Shown piece after piece: positions 10,512 to 22,941 of a stretch of DNA of 64,000 nucleotides (position 1 is the first letter of the stretch; each line of letters opens with the position of its first letter). This DNA comes from Bretschneidera sinensis (taxonomy: Eukaryota > Streptophyta > Magnoliopsida > Brassicales > Akaniaceae): assembly GCA_023935145.1 (NCBI GenBank), contig CM043704.1, positions 98,016,873 to 98,080,872 of the forward strand, written 5' to 3'. The notes beneath the pieces are model-generated. The model worked only from the letters and a program-made list of their open reading frames with translations. It made no database searches and was not told the DNA's origin. Position numbers and translations under genes: made by a program.

Positions 10512-11194
10512 TTACGTTTCCGCTAGACCACATGAAGATCTATACCATTTAAACTTGTCAGTGTTGATCGGCTTGGTCATAACATCTGTTAGGTTCTCGT
10601 CGGTGTGAATCTTCTGCATATCCACACTACCTTCTTCCACTGCTTCTCGAACGAAGTGATACTGAACCCTTATGTGCTTTGTCTGTGAATGAAAAGCTGG
10701 ATTCCTTGCAATGTGCAAGGCACTCTGATTGTCACAAAACAGAATAATTTTCTCCTGCTTGTGCCCGAGCTCTTCAAATAACCTTTGTATCCAAACTACT
10801 TCCTTGCACGCTTGTGTAGCCGCCATGTATTCTGCTTCCGTTGTAGATAGAGCCACAACCGTCTGCAGTTTAGAAACCCAGCTTACAGCTCCTCCTGCAA
10901 GTGTAAACACATAACCTGTAGTAAACTTGCTTTTATTGAGATCCCCTGCAAAATCTGAATCAACATAGCCTCTGATAGTAAAATCTGATCCTCCGTAACA
11001 TAATGCAACATCTGAGGTTTATCTGATGTATCTCAGAACCTCTTCACAGTATTCCAATGCTATCCACTAGGATTTGCCATAAATTGACTAACAACTCCCA
11101 CTGTTTGTGCAATGTCTGGTCTTGTACAAATCATAGCAAACATTAAACTTCCCACTGCTGATGCATACGGTACTCGAGACATCTCCCTCTTATC
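10512..11194 (-). pseudogene. Copia-2 RT tail and RNase H
   Basis: The upstream part reads VPYASAVGSLMFAMICTRPD and QTVGVVSQFMANPSG, then a stop and frame changes. The RNase H frame (10910-10512) carries GGAVSWVSKLQTVVALSTTE, AEYMAATQACKE, FCDNQSALHIARN, TKHIRVQYHFVREAVEEG and ends LTDVMTKPINTDKF, a standard copia RNase H C-terminus. Confidence 0.92.
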
Positions 11195-12262
11195 TCATTC
11201 ATTGCTAGGACACATACTTGAGGATAACTTGAAATTAATAGGAAGTGGGGTAGAAATTGGCTTACTATCTTGCATGTTGAAGCGTCGCAAGATCTTGTTG
11301 AAGTAGTTCTTCTGGGAAAGCCAAATCTTCCTGTTATTTCTGTCTCGGTGAATTTGTATCCCTAGAATCTTGTTTGCTGGTCCCAAGTCCTTCATATCAA
11401 ACTCCCTAGCCAACTGTGCCTTCAATTTTTGGATTTGATCTCTATTGGGGCCTGCTACCAACATGTCATCCACATACAACAACAAGATAATAAAATCATT
11501 ATCACCATTAAACCTTTTGAAGTACGTGCAATGGTCTGAACTGAGTCTGTTGTATCCAAGACTAATAATGAAGGAATCAAATCTCTTGTACCAACACCTC
11601 GGCGCCTGTTTGAGACCGTATAAAGATTTGTTCAACCTGCAAACCAAGTTCTCATTTCCTGTTTCAGCAAAACCTTCTGGTTGGAGCATATAGATTTCTT
11701 CTTCAAGTTCTCCATAAAGAAATGCAGTTTTCACATCCATGTGCTCCAGATGTAAGTCAAGCATAGCACACATAGTCAGGACTACTATGATTGTTGACAG
11801 CCGAACCACCGGGGAAAATATCTCATTGAAATCAATACCTTCTTTCTGAGCGAATCCCTTTACCACCAATCTTGCACGAAACCGTTCTACTTGATCATTG
11901 TTATCCCACTTGATCTTATAGACCCATTTGTTACCTATGGCTTTTCTCCCATGTGGTAATGGTATCAGTTCCCATGTATTGTTCTTGTGCAGAGCTTCAA
12001 TTTCTTCCTGCATTACTACCATCCACAAAGACACATCTGAGCTACTTGTAGCTTCTTGGAAAGTTGAGGGCTCTCCATCCTCTGTTAAAAGACAGTATGC
12101 AACATTGCTCTCAGTGACAAATTTCGAATGCCAAGCTGGTGGCCTTCTCTCACGAGTTGACCGACGAGCTTCTGGAGCTTCGGACTCGACTGGTCCTTGT
12201 ACCTCGTGCTCTGGTGCTGCTTTAGTAGAAACTGGAGTTTCTTGTACCGAATTATTTTTCAC
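11195..12262 (-). pseudogene. Copia-2 reverse transcriptase
   Basis: A 355-codon open stretch of RVT_2 (PF07727). Readable motifs in order: RRSTRERRPPAWHSKF linker, NNTWELIPLPHGRKAIGNKW, VERFRARLVVKGFAQKEGID, HMDVKTAFLYGELEEEIYM (first catalytic Asp), YGLKQAPRCWYKRFD and LLYVDDMLVAG (the catalytic Asp pair intact). It is joined to the integrase frame by a stop and frame change at 12262-12317. The RT itself looks full length, so inactivation lies in its neighbours. Confidence 0.93.
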
Positions 12263-12316
12263 CTGTATTGTTGTAGTCTCTGAAACCTCTTTTGATGTGC
12301 TATTGTCTCCATCTTT

Positions 12317-12967
12317 TTATAGTAGTTGATCTTCTGCAAAGATCACATCCCTGCTGATAATAACCTTGCGAGTAATGGGATCCCACAGACGATACCTCTT
12401 TACTCCATCAGCATACCCCAAGAATATACACCTTCTAGATTTTGGATTCAACTTCGTTCTTTCTTGGGCATTGTACATCACATACGCAGGACATCCAAAA
12501 GAATGTAAAGTAAAGTAGTCCGCTGGCTTACCAGTCCACATCTCCATCGGCATCTTTAAATTAATTGCTGTTGATGGCGATTGATTTATCACATAACAGG
12601 CGATTTTGACTGCTTTTGCCCAAAAAGAGTTGGGTTGACCTGCAGTCCTTAACATAGCTCTCATCATTTCTGTAAGAGTTCTATTCATCCGCTCTGCCAC
12701 TCCATTTTGCTGAGGCGTGTATATGACTATGAACTGTCGTTTGACACCTTCCCGCTTACAAAGAGCAAGAAACTCGCCGTCTGTGTACTCTCTTCCATAA
12801 TCTGTCCTCAAGCACTTGATCTTTTTCCCAGATTCAAGTTCCACTCGTGCTTTGAAGTCTTTATATACCGGAAACACATCTGACTTCTTCTTGATTGGAT
12901 ACACCCAACATCTCCTAGAGTAATCATCAATAAAAGACACAAAGTACTTTGCTCCTCCTAGGGACAT
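12317..12967 (-). pseudogene. Copia-2 integrase core and C-terminus
   Basis: The rve core reads FIDDYSRRCWVYPIKKKSDV, CLRTDYGREYTDGEF and YTPQQNGVAERMNRTLTEMM, followed by FWAKAVKIACYVINQSPS, FGCPAYVMY and FLGYADGVKRYRLWDP. The second catalytic Asp sits in RTDYG, where NGG is more usual, and the Glu in VAERMNRT. A TAA just upstream (HSDV*ES) separates it from the preceding frame. Confidence 0.92.
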
Positions 12968-13051
12968 TTCTGGTGATTCTTATACATCGGAATGAATCAA
13001 ATCTAGAATGCATTTACTCCTAGCATCAGATCTGCTAAACTTCAATCTATG

Positions 13052-13552
13052 CTACTTACTTGTAACACAATGCTCACAGAAAGGTAGATTTACTGATTTA
13101 AGCCCTGGAAGCAGCTTTCTGTCGGAGAGAATCTTCAAACCTCGTTCCGACATATGGCCTAGTTTGAGATGCCACATCATCGTCGACTCTTCTCCCTTAC
13201 TGGTTGATGCGACACACGCATCAGCTTCCTGCAGCGTTTCTTCTTTAAGCATGAATAGATTCACCGCGATCTTTTCTGCCTTCATAACCACAAGCGCACC
13301 TTTGACAATCTTCATGATCCCATTTTCGATATCGGTCTTGCATCCAAGACTATTTATTTGCCCCAAAGACAATAGATTCTTCCTCAGGCCATTTACATGT
13401 CGTACCTCCTGAATAGTGCGAACCGTACCATCAAACATCTTTATCTTGATAGTACAAATACCAACGATCTCCAAAGCATGATCATTACCCATGTGTGCAG
13501 AACCTCCTAAGATTGGTTCATGTTTGTGGAACCATTCTCTCCAAGATGTCAT
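13052..13552 (-). pseudogene. Copia-2 protease and pre-integrase region
   Basis: The region begins just inside the protease; the catalytic VWLLDSGATWHMTSW is split by a stop near 13595, with the DSG triad intact. Then come HALEIVGICTIKIKMFDGTV, VRHVNGLRKNLLSLGQINSL and the gag_pre-integrs zinc motif (MMWHLKLGHMSERGLKILS..CEHCVTSK). It ends in a TAG, after which the sequence continues towards the integrase. Confidence 0.9.
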
Positions 13553-13594
13553 GTGCCATGTTGCTCCTGAGTCTAGTAACCAGACGTCGGCGAA

Positions 13595-14425
13595 CTACTT
13601 TCTGCCTCCAACTACCATTGTTGCCTCGCTGTATAGAACTTCACCATCATTTGAGGCACTTGCCACATTCCCTTGAGCATTTGATGACTCAGGGACTCCA
13701 CTCTTCTTTGTATACCAACAATCCTTCTTGACATGCCCTTTCTTGCCACAGTTGTAGCACTTGAAATTCTTCTTACTTTTTGATTTATATCTACCATGAT
13801 TCTGACTCCCACTGGGGCCACGTTCCGTTGATCTTCCTCTCGTCATCGTCAAAGCTTCCGCTTGCTGTGAACTTGCCTGTCTGTCTTCCTTGTTTTTGCG
13901 CCTGGTTTCTTCTTCCAAAATAGCAGCTGCAATTTCGTCGAAGACTAGATAGTCCGTGAGGATGTTGTTCGTCAAGTTGATGATGAGTTGATCATCTGCA
14001 CGTTCAGATGCCTTTATTGTGTAACCCATCGACGTAAGTTGCGAAAATAAAGTATTCAAAATGTTGATATGGTCAGTCACCGACGTGGATTCCGTCATTT
14101 GAAGAGTGTAAAGTCTCCTCTTTAAGAAGATCTTATTATGTAGTGACTTGGCCTCGTATAGTCTTGTTAGAGTATCCCAAATCTCCTTCGCAGTCTTCTT
14201 TTCCGCCACACTAGATAACACTCCATCGGCTAGTGCTAAGTGCAGATCGGCAATTGCGATGCCGTCCATCTCGTTCCACTTACTGTCGTCAGTGATCTCT
14301 GCGAGCCTTTCTTCAATTGCTGCCAAACAATTGTCTTTCCTCAAAATTGCCTTAATCTTCATTTTCCATAACGAGAAATTACTCCCGTTAAACTTCTCAA
14401 CATCAAACTTTGTTGTAGTTGACAT
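13595..14425 (-). pseudogene. Copia-2 gag
   Basis: The ATG at 14425 opens MSTTTKFDVEKFNGSNFSLW, a UBN2-type capsid (PF14223), followed by ALADGVLSSVAEKKTAKEIW and LKRRLYTLQMTESTSVTDHI. A basic linker and a CCHC knuckle (CYNCGKKGHVKKDCW) lie near the end. The frame is open for 276 codons, so gag is intact; a single stop separates it from the protease. In this group gag and pol are usually one frame, so that stop is probably a lesion. Confidence 0.92.
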
Positions 14426-14464
14426 CTCGTTCACAACGATCTGCTTCGCACCCCTCAACTAATA

Positions 14465-14476
14465 GCTTTGATACCA
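14465..14476 (-). other. Copia-2 primer-binding site
   Basis: The minus strand reads TGGTATCAAAGC, one base from the LTR edge. It matches the initiator tRNA-Met primer with one difference. Confidence 0.88.
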
Positions 14477-14477
14477 C

Positions 14478-14986
14478 TATGAGGAAAAATTACCGGGTCG
14501 AAGCTAACACACAACTAAAGCAAAATGAGAAAAATGAAGATAAACTAAACACAAATATTTTACGTGGAAAAACCCCAAACAAATTGAGGTAAAAAAAAAC
14601 CACGAGCAAGTGTATGAGGATTTCACTATTGTAAAATAAGGTTTACAAACCTTCTCTCTAATTACAATGAGATAACAATTGTCAAATCTCTATTGTAAAA
14701 AGAGAAACAACTCTCTCACAAAATCGGAAAAATATTACTTACAAAGAAGGAACAAATTTTCCTCTCTAAGTAGTAACTCTAAAGAAAACTCTCACACTCT
14801 CTAATACTTTTCTTGGTGTGTATATTTGATTATAAATGAGAGCCTATTTATAGGCTTCAAGAACACTATTGTTCATTCACATGGCCACTATTGTTCATTC
14901 ACATGAACACAATTGTTCATTCACATGGCCACCTTTGTATTTTAGAGAAAGTGGCTTTACCACTAAAAAGGCCATCTCTCATTACA
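14478..14986 (-). repeat. Copia-2 5' LTR
   Basis: This matches 9915-10446 with one 22-bp unit fewer. Its inner terminus has mutated (plus strand TATGAGG where the other LTR has TGTGAGG). The first bases repeat the 3' LTR closely, and target duplication ATAAG follows. Confidence 0.94.
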
Positions 14987-14991
14987 ATAAG

Positions 14992-15020
14992 AGAATAGGG
15001 CTATCTGTTTCAATATCTCC

Positions 15021-15067
<47 letters not shown>

Positions 15068-15488
15068 CTCCCCCCCCCCCCCCCCAAAAAAAATAATCAG
15101 TTTTATAATTTTTATTATACTTCGCTTGATAAGTATCTCTTTATTATGCTTTAGAAAAGAAAAGAGTAGTATGTCATCAATTTTCTTGGAAAAAAAAGAA
15201 GTTACTAAAAAATTTACTTAATTAAAAGAGCCTTCGACCTTTTGTTCCTTATCCCACTTACTCATCTCATTCCTTGAAAGACTTGGCCCTTGCAGCAGCT
15301 GTATCAAATCGTTATCAGTTAATACACTAATTATTAAAAATTTGGATCGTTAACTTAAATTAATTACTTAATTGCTTTTTTTATCATATATATAAGCCAT
15401 TGGTGTTAATTTTTATCATATATATAAAGTCTTTCGCACTAAGCAAAAAAGAAGAAATTGGTTAATATATTGGAGACTTGCTTACGAA
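14992..15488. other. Unique flank between Copia-2 and the tandem array
   Basis: It holds the microsatellite at 15024-15092 and AT-rich DNA. No gene signal. Its last bases do not resemble the end of the repeated unit, so the array begins here. Confidence 0.6.
15024..15092. repeat. Compound microsatellite (CT)n-(C)n-(A)n
   Basis: About 20 CT dinucleotides (15024-15064), a CTCCTC bridge, 16 consecutive C (15070-15085) and 7 A (15086-15092). Confidence 0.97.
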
Positions 15489-18104
15489 AATATGCAAGTA
15501 ATCATATTGTTTCTTAATAATGTGGTAAATCATCAATTAAAATAATCCAAAAAGTTACAACATCTTGCCAAATTGTCGACAATTTTTAACTTCATTTCTT
15601 CAATATATCAGTTCATTTGGCTCATATTTTAACAAAAGACTCATTATTTGAAAATTAGTTGTTTAAACAACTAGCCAGATGCGGTAAACAAAGCGCACAA
15701 ATTGATAATGGAGGTTGGTAATGGTATCGCTGCAGGGAAGGAATGTAATTCTGGTCTTTTTGGGCTGTAGCTTAACGGTTGTTTGCAGGGGTTATATGTT
15801 TTGTAATTTTTGGCATGTTGAGCTGCGCTAAGATTACAAAAGTGTTGCATAAGTTTTTGTTTCACATCTGCCCAAAGATTCTACATGTTTTGAATCTGTT
15901 GATAATTGTAGCAAACCTTGAATTAGTCAAAGATAATTAAGTTGATTATCAAGCACTTTTTATGATCATTTTTTTATAGGAGGGCAATAAAATGATGAAG
16001 AAAATATCAAAAACAATATGAAAGGATTGATGAGTTTTATTTTTGAACATTCTAGCATAAAAAAAAAACTAACAAAAACTCCAACAGGCAAGGAGAAATG
16101 TTTTCTCCTCAATTCTCTTTGCAATTTACATTATTTTCCTGGTAAATCATTGATATGATCTTCACAAGATTCCAATGCATCATCACTTTAATTGTCACTC
16201 TTTTATTGGTCCACATATAGTATGCTGATTTCCTCGCCGAAGCACCAAACTCATGGAAATGAAGCTTAAAATTTAGTTATGGATGATGTTTTATTGGCAA
16301 TAACACATAAACTCTAATGTGTTATTTTTTTGGCTTGATGAGGTCTACTTCTTGAGGTCTTCATCGGCATCTTCAAAGCATAATTCTTAAGCACAATTAC
16401 ATAAAAAATTTAGATATGAATTGGACTCACTATCAAAAGTTTCATAAGTATTCCTTCAAAGTACAAGAATTTAGTGAGCTACTTCTACGAATATCTAATT
16501 AAGCGATAATTTTAACTCTACTCTTCATCTTTTTCTTTTATTTAACTACATTTGCTTTCATTGTTAATTTTAACTTTTCATAAATACCCAAATGCTGTAT
16601 TCCTCACTATATATACACATATATAGAAATAAAATGTTTAGAAAAGAAATGTTTGAAATATGAGAAGTGTTGATGCTGAAAAACGAAAGACTTCCCCAAC
16701 TTTAGACGTCAGTTGAGACTATTCTTACGTCAATCAGGTACCTCGTATCTTAAATGGGAAAAGGTGGTGGGCTCCAGATTAAGTTACTATTTTCCCCTAG
16801 GGTAATATATGGAGAATTAAGCTCTTTCATAGGATAGGTCGCCTACTCTCTTTGGGGTGTGAGTAAAAGAAAAGCTTAGGGTGCGTTTGGTTTTAAAAAA
16901 CAAGATCATTTTCCATTTTCATAGAAAATAGAAAATAGAAAACAAAGTAAAATCATGCTTGATGGTTAAAAACAAAAAAAACATTTTGCAGAAATACAAG
17001 ATAGAAAATGGCTTCATTTAAAGAACGAAAAAAAAGAGATTTTCATCGTTTTAAGCCAAAACACGAAAAATGATGAAAAAACGCATTTTCTAAATTATAT
17101 CTACGAACAACAATGGCATCTCATTTCGAGAGGTTTCGGTTTTCTCAATTTTAAGAGGGAATTTAGAATCAAATTAAGCTCATTTTAACCCTTCAATTGT
17201 TTTTGGACAGACAAGATTTTACTACCAAATAAAAATAATATCATGTTATTAATAATGTATTTTATTAGATTCTTAAAAAATGATGTGATATATTTTTTAT
17301 TTAATGATGAAATTTTATCCCTTCAAAAATAATTGAAAAATTAAAATAAATTTAACTTAAGTTTAAAATTTCATGTCAAAATTAAAATTGAAAAAACCTA
17401 AAAACATTTGAAGTTATGAAAAAAGTTAATATAGCGTCACTATCACTATTATAAAAATAATTCTTTTTTTCCCTCGAAGCGCACCTCACACCATCTTTCT
17501 CTCAACTGCAAAAAGAGAAAAATGACTTTTATTTCATCATTTGACCATTCCATGCTCCTTCATGAGCACTCTCACTCTTGAGGTAGCCTATTTCCGCCCC
17601 CTTGGTGGCCTTTAAAGTGCACTTTGAATATGTGTTTCTTCAATAGTGAGTAATGGAAACAAGGTACTGCCTTGTATAACATATCTAGAAATTCTCCATA
17701 AAATTTCTACAGTTTGTTAATTACTAGATCTCCTCTCTTTCGTTGGTGAGTTTCATTTGCAGTTGGAGTCAAGATTCGGTTTTTGTGTTCATTTCCCTTG
17801 AAGATTGCATAAAAGGGGTTTTTTTTTTTCACACTCATCTCTCTTAGATCCGATTATGTGTTCTCAGTCTTTAAATTACTTTTGGTTGTATAGAATTAAG
17901 GTTTGAAATTAAAATTGATGTTGAATCATATTTTTTTTAATATAAAAATGATTGAAAAAAATCATAATTCTACCTTAGCTTCAATTCTAAATCTCAATTC
18001 TGTGCTATAAACGTATCGTTAGAATAATTCTCATGGAATTCTCATTTGCATAGTTAATAACAAAGAGTTTAAAGAATTGACAAGGAATTGGGTTTGGGTA
18101 GATG
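15489..18104. other. Unit 1 left part, no clear gene
   Basis: A minus-strand 64-codon frame (15865-15671) recurs in all units but lacks motifs, and conservation follows from the duplication. A TATA-like phrase (attataaaaataatt, about 17450) precedes a CT-rich leader-like stretch without a convincing ORF. Near 16880 a phrase gggtgcgtttggtttt resembles a MITE end; no partner end was found. Confidence 0.5.
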
Positions 18105-18119
18105 ATTCACTACAAGATA

Positions 18120-18400
18120 AAAGGTTATCGCTGGCACTTTTTTTGCATATTTCGGCGCTTTAAAGTGCTGGAATATTTATTTCCGGCGCTTTTTGCAAGC
18201 GCCGGAAAAAATACCGTATGTGTAGTGTCGAAGCGCAAATACCGATGCTTAAAGAAAGCGCCGCAATGTGTCTCTTTTTTCGGCGCTTACAAGTGCCTAA
18301 ATATATCATTTATATAGTGGCACTTTTAAGCGCCGGTATATTTCGACCATTTTTCAAAATATGTCAGCACTTAGAAGCGCCGATATATAACTGCTTCAAT
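18120..18400. repeat. CACTA copy 1 left subterminal palindromic repeats
   Basis: At least six imperfect palindromes with arms of the type CGGCGCTT..AAGCGCCG, for example around 18135, 18180, 18225, 18255, 18280, 18320 and 18365. In En/Spm such subterminal motifs bind the element-encoded TNPA-like protein; that function is inferred here. Confidence 0.85.
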
Positions 18401-18594
18401 TTTTTTTTTCACATTATTTTGGTTTAATATTATACCATAAAATGAACCCTGCAATAAATAGAATGTACCATAAAATTTCAAAATGTTCTTCAATATATAA
18501 AATATACTATCATCCATAAAAAGAAAATTTACTCAGCACAAAAGTCATCTCATGTACAAAAGAAAAACAATCATGGTTACCATCACACTTGACA

Positions 18595-19012
18595 TCAATT
18601 TTGAGATCCTCTATTAACCAATTGTTGTAGTAAAGACTTCAACTCATCCATTTGGGATTGCATACTGTTCATTTGATCATCGTGCTTAGCTGTAATTTCT
18701 TCAATCTAATGCGCATGCTGTTCAATCTGATGCGCATACTGTTCAATCTGATGCGCATGCTGTTGATTGGTTTCTTCCATTTGTGCTCTCAGACTATTTA
18801 TCTCTTCAGCATAAGCCCCCTGGTATCCTCTATCATTCCTTATTTGAGCTAAAAGTCCAAACACAGCAGAGGGTGTAACTCCAAAACCCTAACCTCGGAC
18901 ACGATCGGAACTCTCTTCACCCATAAGCTCGGTGAAGACTTCATTTTGTATTGCTAGCATCAGAGGATCCTGAAGCTGCAACAAGTTCAGCAACACGAGC
19001 TACAGTTGTCAC
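18595..19012 (-). pseudogene. CACTA copy 1, TNP1-like C-terminal exon
   Basis: After an acceptor (..AATTGTAG at 19013) the exon starts VTTVARVAELVAASG, then slips frame to DPLMLAIQNEVFTELMGEES, SDRVRG*GFGVTPSAVFGLL and a Gln/His-rich heptad region (NSLRAQMEETNQQHAHQIEQ) that looks like a coiled coil, ending at TGA (18597-18595). The RVRG-GFG-TPS phrase is characteristic of the C-terminal part of plant Transposase_24 (PF03004) CACTA proteins. One frameshift and two in-frame stops are visible. Its 5' exons are at 26150-27590, beyond the LINE. Confidence 0.75.
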
Positions 19013-21250
19013 CTACAATTAGGAAACAATAAAGATTAAACTCCTCTAAATATTGAGTAGCTAATTGCTGCGAAATTTACATAAAACAAAATGTGCTTAT
19101 CATATTTTATAGAAAAACGGGCATAATTTTTCCTATTTTTCCATAAAACCTCCTGCAAGAAAAACAAATATACAATCCAAATAATATAGCCAATTCATAA
19201 CCAATGTATCAGCTGATGTTCCAAATGTATCCTAGGATAGTAGGAGTGTCCTAAATACATCCTTTTTTCAAACAAACCAAATAATATAATAAAGAAGTAT
19301 TAGCCACAAACAACTGAACCACAAAATACATCTGTCAATTTATATACAAGCTTTTATTTACATAGAACCGCATATTCTATGTAATAACAGTGAATCAGCA
19401 GAGGCTCATGTTATGCAATGATGTAAATCCTAAACATATCTTCTTCAGTCCACACTAATTTAAGATAATATTTTCTTAAAAATAATAACCCTGCTACTAA
19501 GTACTTTGTAAACTCTTCCTTTTAATTTCATTAAGTAAATTCTGGTGTACATTTTACAATTACTCTTATTCTACTTGACTACTTCACGCCACTAAAAGAC
19601 CCCTTCCCCCTACGAAGTGAAGTTACATATAAAGCGGCCTCGTAGGCCACAAACATTACTCTATGATTATGATTCATATTATAACATGTTTCCAACCCAT
19701 CCACCACAAGGCACTCCAGATATTATTGCCTGGATGGGGTCTGATGACAATACACTATACCAGATGCAAACAAAAATCTCTTTCAAAATTCAAGATTCAA
19801 TAGCGTTGGATATTTCTAAAGTCCATAATGCCTTCTAAACAAACCGTCGGGTTCATACGTATTTCTTTTTTCATATTAAAAAAAACGCATTGAACCTATA
19901 AACTGCATAATGGGAGTCCTTTCTATCCTTAATTTGAGTGAAATTTAAGCCTGATCTCTTATTCAATACCAAAAAAATACTACCAACTTAGCTAACCCCC
20001 ACATGTTAATAGATATTTCAATTCAGCTATTGGGATCAACACGACAAATGAAGCTCCATTCGACAAGCTATGATACAAACAAAACAGAACAAAGGTTGGT
20101 TTTGAATGAACAGCGTAGTACTTCATAATATCAACAAAGCAGGACTCAAATCAGTTGACGATAACCTACCCTGTTCATAACACTTAAGCCAACTACATCT
20201 ACAATGGCTTTGAACAGATAATGTTATCAAATGACCAATAATAAAAACTAAAAGCAAGTACACCCAAACATTAACAAAAGAAATCTGTGTAATCGAAACC
20301 AAAAGCACAGTAGATGGTAAATAGAAAAACACGATAAAATCTGCTACATTTACACTAAGAGAGGATCTCAGATTCATTGAAAATTTTATTTGTGTCCAAA
20401 CCACAAAAAACCAAGCCAAGTTTACAATCACGATGTCTAAAATATGACATGATGCAACAAAAAAAAATAAAGAAAATGGATAGGAGCACTCCTTTCTCTC
20501 AAACTAAGTATATTGCAAATATATTCCCACCCTGCTTTTTCCTATGAAAACCAGAGTAGCTCCGCCATAAAAGTAGGTCTAGATTACAAGGCAGGAAATA
20601 ACCAAACAGACAGTACGAAAACTGTAGGGCTAAACTTTTAAAAAGTTAACAAAAAAAAGCATAATAACCAAACAGGCAGTACGGAAACTGTATGAAAGAC
20701 GTTAAATTTTAGTTTACCTGGTTTAATTAGAATCATGAACCAGACTTTACTTATAAAAAAAATCATGAACCAAACTTGAAGCTATTAGTAATCGAGTGCA
20801 CTATCTGTAAATGATTTGTTAAGAAAGAAGTCTTCTGAAACAACATGAAAAATACCATAAGACGGTCATATTCATGTAGGAAAGCAAACAATACAACATA
20901 TTCTCCAAAAACTGCATTGACGAGCTGAAACAACCCAGCTGTAATCAAAACCAATCAAGGCAGAACTGCAACATAAAATTCTCCAAAAACTGTTCAAAAA
21001 AGTAATTCCAGAAAAATCAATAGAAAAAAGTGATTTATCGTCTCTTTCCAACCAAACATTATAAAAATTTTATTTGCACACTTTTCTTCCCTCTCCCTCT
21101 CCCTCTCACTTTACCTCCCTTCCAATCACAGACTCAAGGCAACATGTCTTATCCCCATGACATGGACATACACTAATCTATCAATCTTTTGTCATTCTCA
21201 TCGTTGATCTAGTCTATCTAGCAATCAAACAAAACAGAGAATTCCACATC
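19013..21250. other. CACTA copy 1 interior, intron-like
   Basis: AT-rich, non-coding. A plus-strand frame at 19617-19838 is identical in copy 2 but starts with GTG and has no motif. By position this is the rest of the TNP1 intron, between the LINE and the last exon. Confidence 0.5.
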
Positions 21251-21493
21251 TTTTTTTTTTTTTTTTTTTTAAAGAAGACGGTATCTCCAACACTTTATTA
21301 AATAGTGGCCTCACTTATGGTGGAAGAAAACCTTATACACCCGAAAATCAAAGCAACAACACAACTAGACAAAAACCCAAACAAAAAAACCCAAAAACCA
21401 AATAAATCATGCGTTACAATCTAACATGCGTTGACAATTGATCTGCTTAAAGATATTTTTCCAAATAAAACAGATTGATCCCATTCCCGAAAA

Positions 21494-22941
21494 TTAACTC
21501 CTGAGAGTTGGGAGCCCAACTTTATCAAGTCTGGTAATGCCTTTCAATAGCCGTGGTAGATCATGAGGGCCTTCATAACTAGCATTCCTTCCCATCTCAC
21601 CTTGCCGTGCAAGAAAATCCGCCGCTTGGTTTCCTTCGCGATATTGGTGGACCCCTCTAAACGTTATCCCCTCAAGAGCCACCATTAAATCTTCCCAAAA
21701 ATCCCATAGGTACTACAAAGAGCATCTCCCTTTCGTAAGCCAATCCACTACAAGACTAGAATCACTTTCAATAATCACATTAAAATAATTTAACCTTCTA
21801 CACAAAATAATCCCTTCTAAGATAGCTCTTAGTTCAGCTCCATTGTTAGTGCCGATACCAAAATGGGTAGAAAAAGCCCCCTTCACATTGCCAGCTGCAT
21901 CTCTTACCACCCTCCCACCCCCCAAAGTCCCCGGATTACCACGACAGCTCCCATCGCAGTTCAACTTAACCCAACCCACAGGAGGTTTCGTCCAGGCTAC
22001 GAATTTCTGCCTTCTCACCCTATTTCTCGGACATTCAACTTGGAGCTCAGACAAGATCTGCAAATCATTCGAAGATAGTGGGCGAGATGAATTAATCTCT
22101 CCAGCTAACAAACGAGTCCAGTATTTCACAGACCACCACACTTGGTCGACACTATCTTGCACCCCCTCCATTCGTGCCTTGCATCTTCTCTTCCAAAGGC
22201 ACCAAGAAATTAGACACGGTAAGAAACCTGTAAAACTCCTGTTATGGACGACTTTTTTGCACATTGAAACCATGCCGATACCCTCGCCTTCCATGCAGTA
22301 TGACGGGTACACGGGGCTCCCAAAGTAACACTAGCTCGATCCCAAACCTTAGTAGCAAAATCACCCGAGCATAGAACATGATCCAACGTTTCCGTAACTC
22401 TCTGAATACAGCAATTACACCCAGAAGCTAAAGAAACACCCCTCGTTTGCACCCTTTCATCTACTGCAAGAGAGTTAAACCATGCTTTCCAAAGGCAGAT
22501 GGACACTAGTTTAGGTATTAAACGGTGCCAAAACCAGTCCTTCCACTGTAGAAGGTCACCTCTGGATCTACCCACCTCCCATGCACTTGCTGTCGAGAAC
22601 TTGCCATCACGTGAAGGGGTCCAGACAAAGACATCCGGGCCAACTTTACCAGTACGCACATTCTGTAAGATTTCCAAAGTAGCCTCTGCACCAACCAGAT
22701 CCGTCAAAAGGCCAACATCCCAAGATTGGTCTGCCCAACAGTCCTTAATTTGAAGCTGAGCGTTGGCAATATCCTCCACCTTCACAGAAAGAGGACCCGA
22801 AGCAAGCCACCTATCATACCAGAAAGAAGCATTGCCTCCTCGCACCAACACTTTAGTGTTCTCAATGACCTCGGGTAAGATTGAAACGATAGACCTCCAA
22901 AAACGAGAGCCTGTAGATCTCCCAGCAGCAATATGACCCAC
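21494..22941 (-). pseudogene. LINE copy 1: zf-RVT and RNase H
   Basis: The zf-RVT region (PF13966) reads FVWTPSRDGKFSTASAWEVG, WKDWFWHRLIPKLVSICLWK and LDHVLCSGDFATKVWDRASV. The RNase H (RVT_3, PF13456) reads GWVKLNCDGSCRGNPG, NNGAELRAILEGIILC, FNVIIESDSSLVVDWL and HQYREGNQAADFLARQGEMG, which gives all four acidic catalytic residues (NCDGS, GAEL, ESDS, AADF). Two breaks separate the frames (near 22210-22312 and 21685-21713). The tandem use of RT plus RNase H marks the plant L1 lineage carrying a C-terminal RNase H. Confidence 0.9.

Larger units (their letters stand above)
9915..14986 (-). mobile_element. Ty1-copia LTR retrotransposon Copia-2 (5.1 kb, defective)
   Basis: LTRs at 9915-10446 and 14478-14986 flank a 4.0-kb gag-pol on the minus strand. 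The target duplication is ATAAG (9910-9914, 14987-14991). A primer-binding site (14465-14476) lies one base inside the 5' LTR and a polypurine tract (10447-10458) next to the 3' LTR. All domains from gag to RNase H are present and the catalytic motifs of protease, RT and RNase H are readable, but several stops and frameshifts break the frame. It is better preserved than Copia-1 and belongs to a different family (different LTR and gag). Lineage not assigned. Confidence 0.96.

Noticed and set aside
12317..14458. Plus-strand frames opposite the Copia-2 genes
   Set aside because: They are antisense shadows of gag, protease and integrase, which have clear family motifs on the minus strand.
15671..15865. 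64-codon minus-strand frame present in all three units
   Set aside because: Conservation follows from the array itself; no start context, splice partner or motif.
16879..17100. MITE starting at gggtgcgtttggtttt in each unit
   Set aside because: No convincing inverted partner or target duplication; only a suggestive phrase.
19617..19838. 73-codon plus-strand frame identical in both CACTA copies (also 41249-41470)
   Set aside because: It starts with GTG, has no family motif, and identity is explained by the recent 22-kb duplication.
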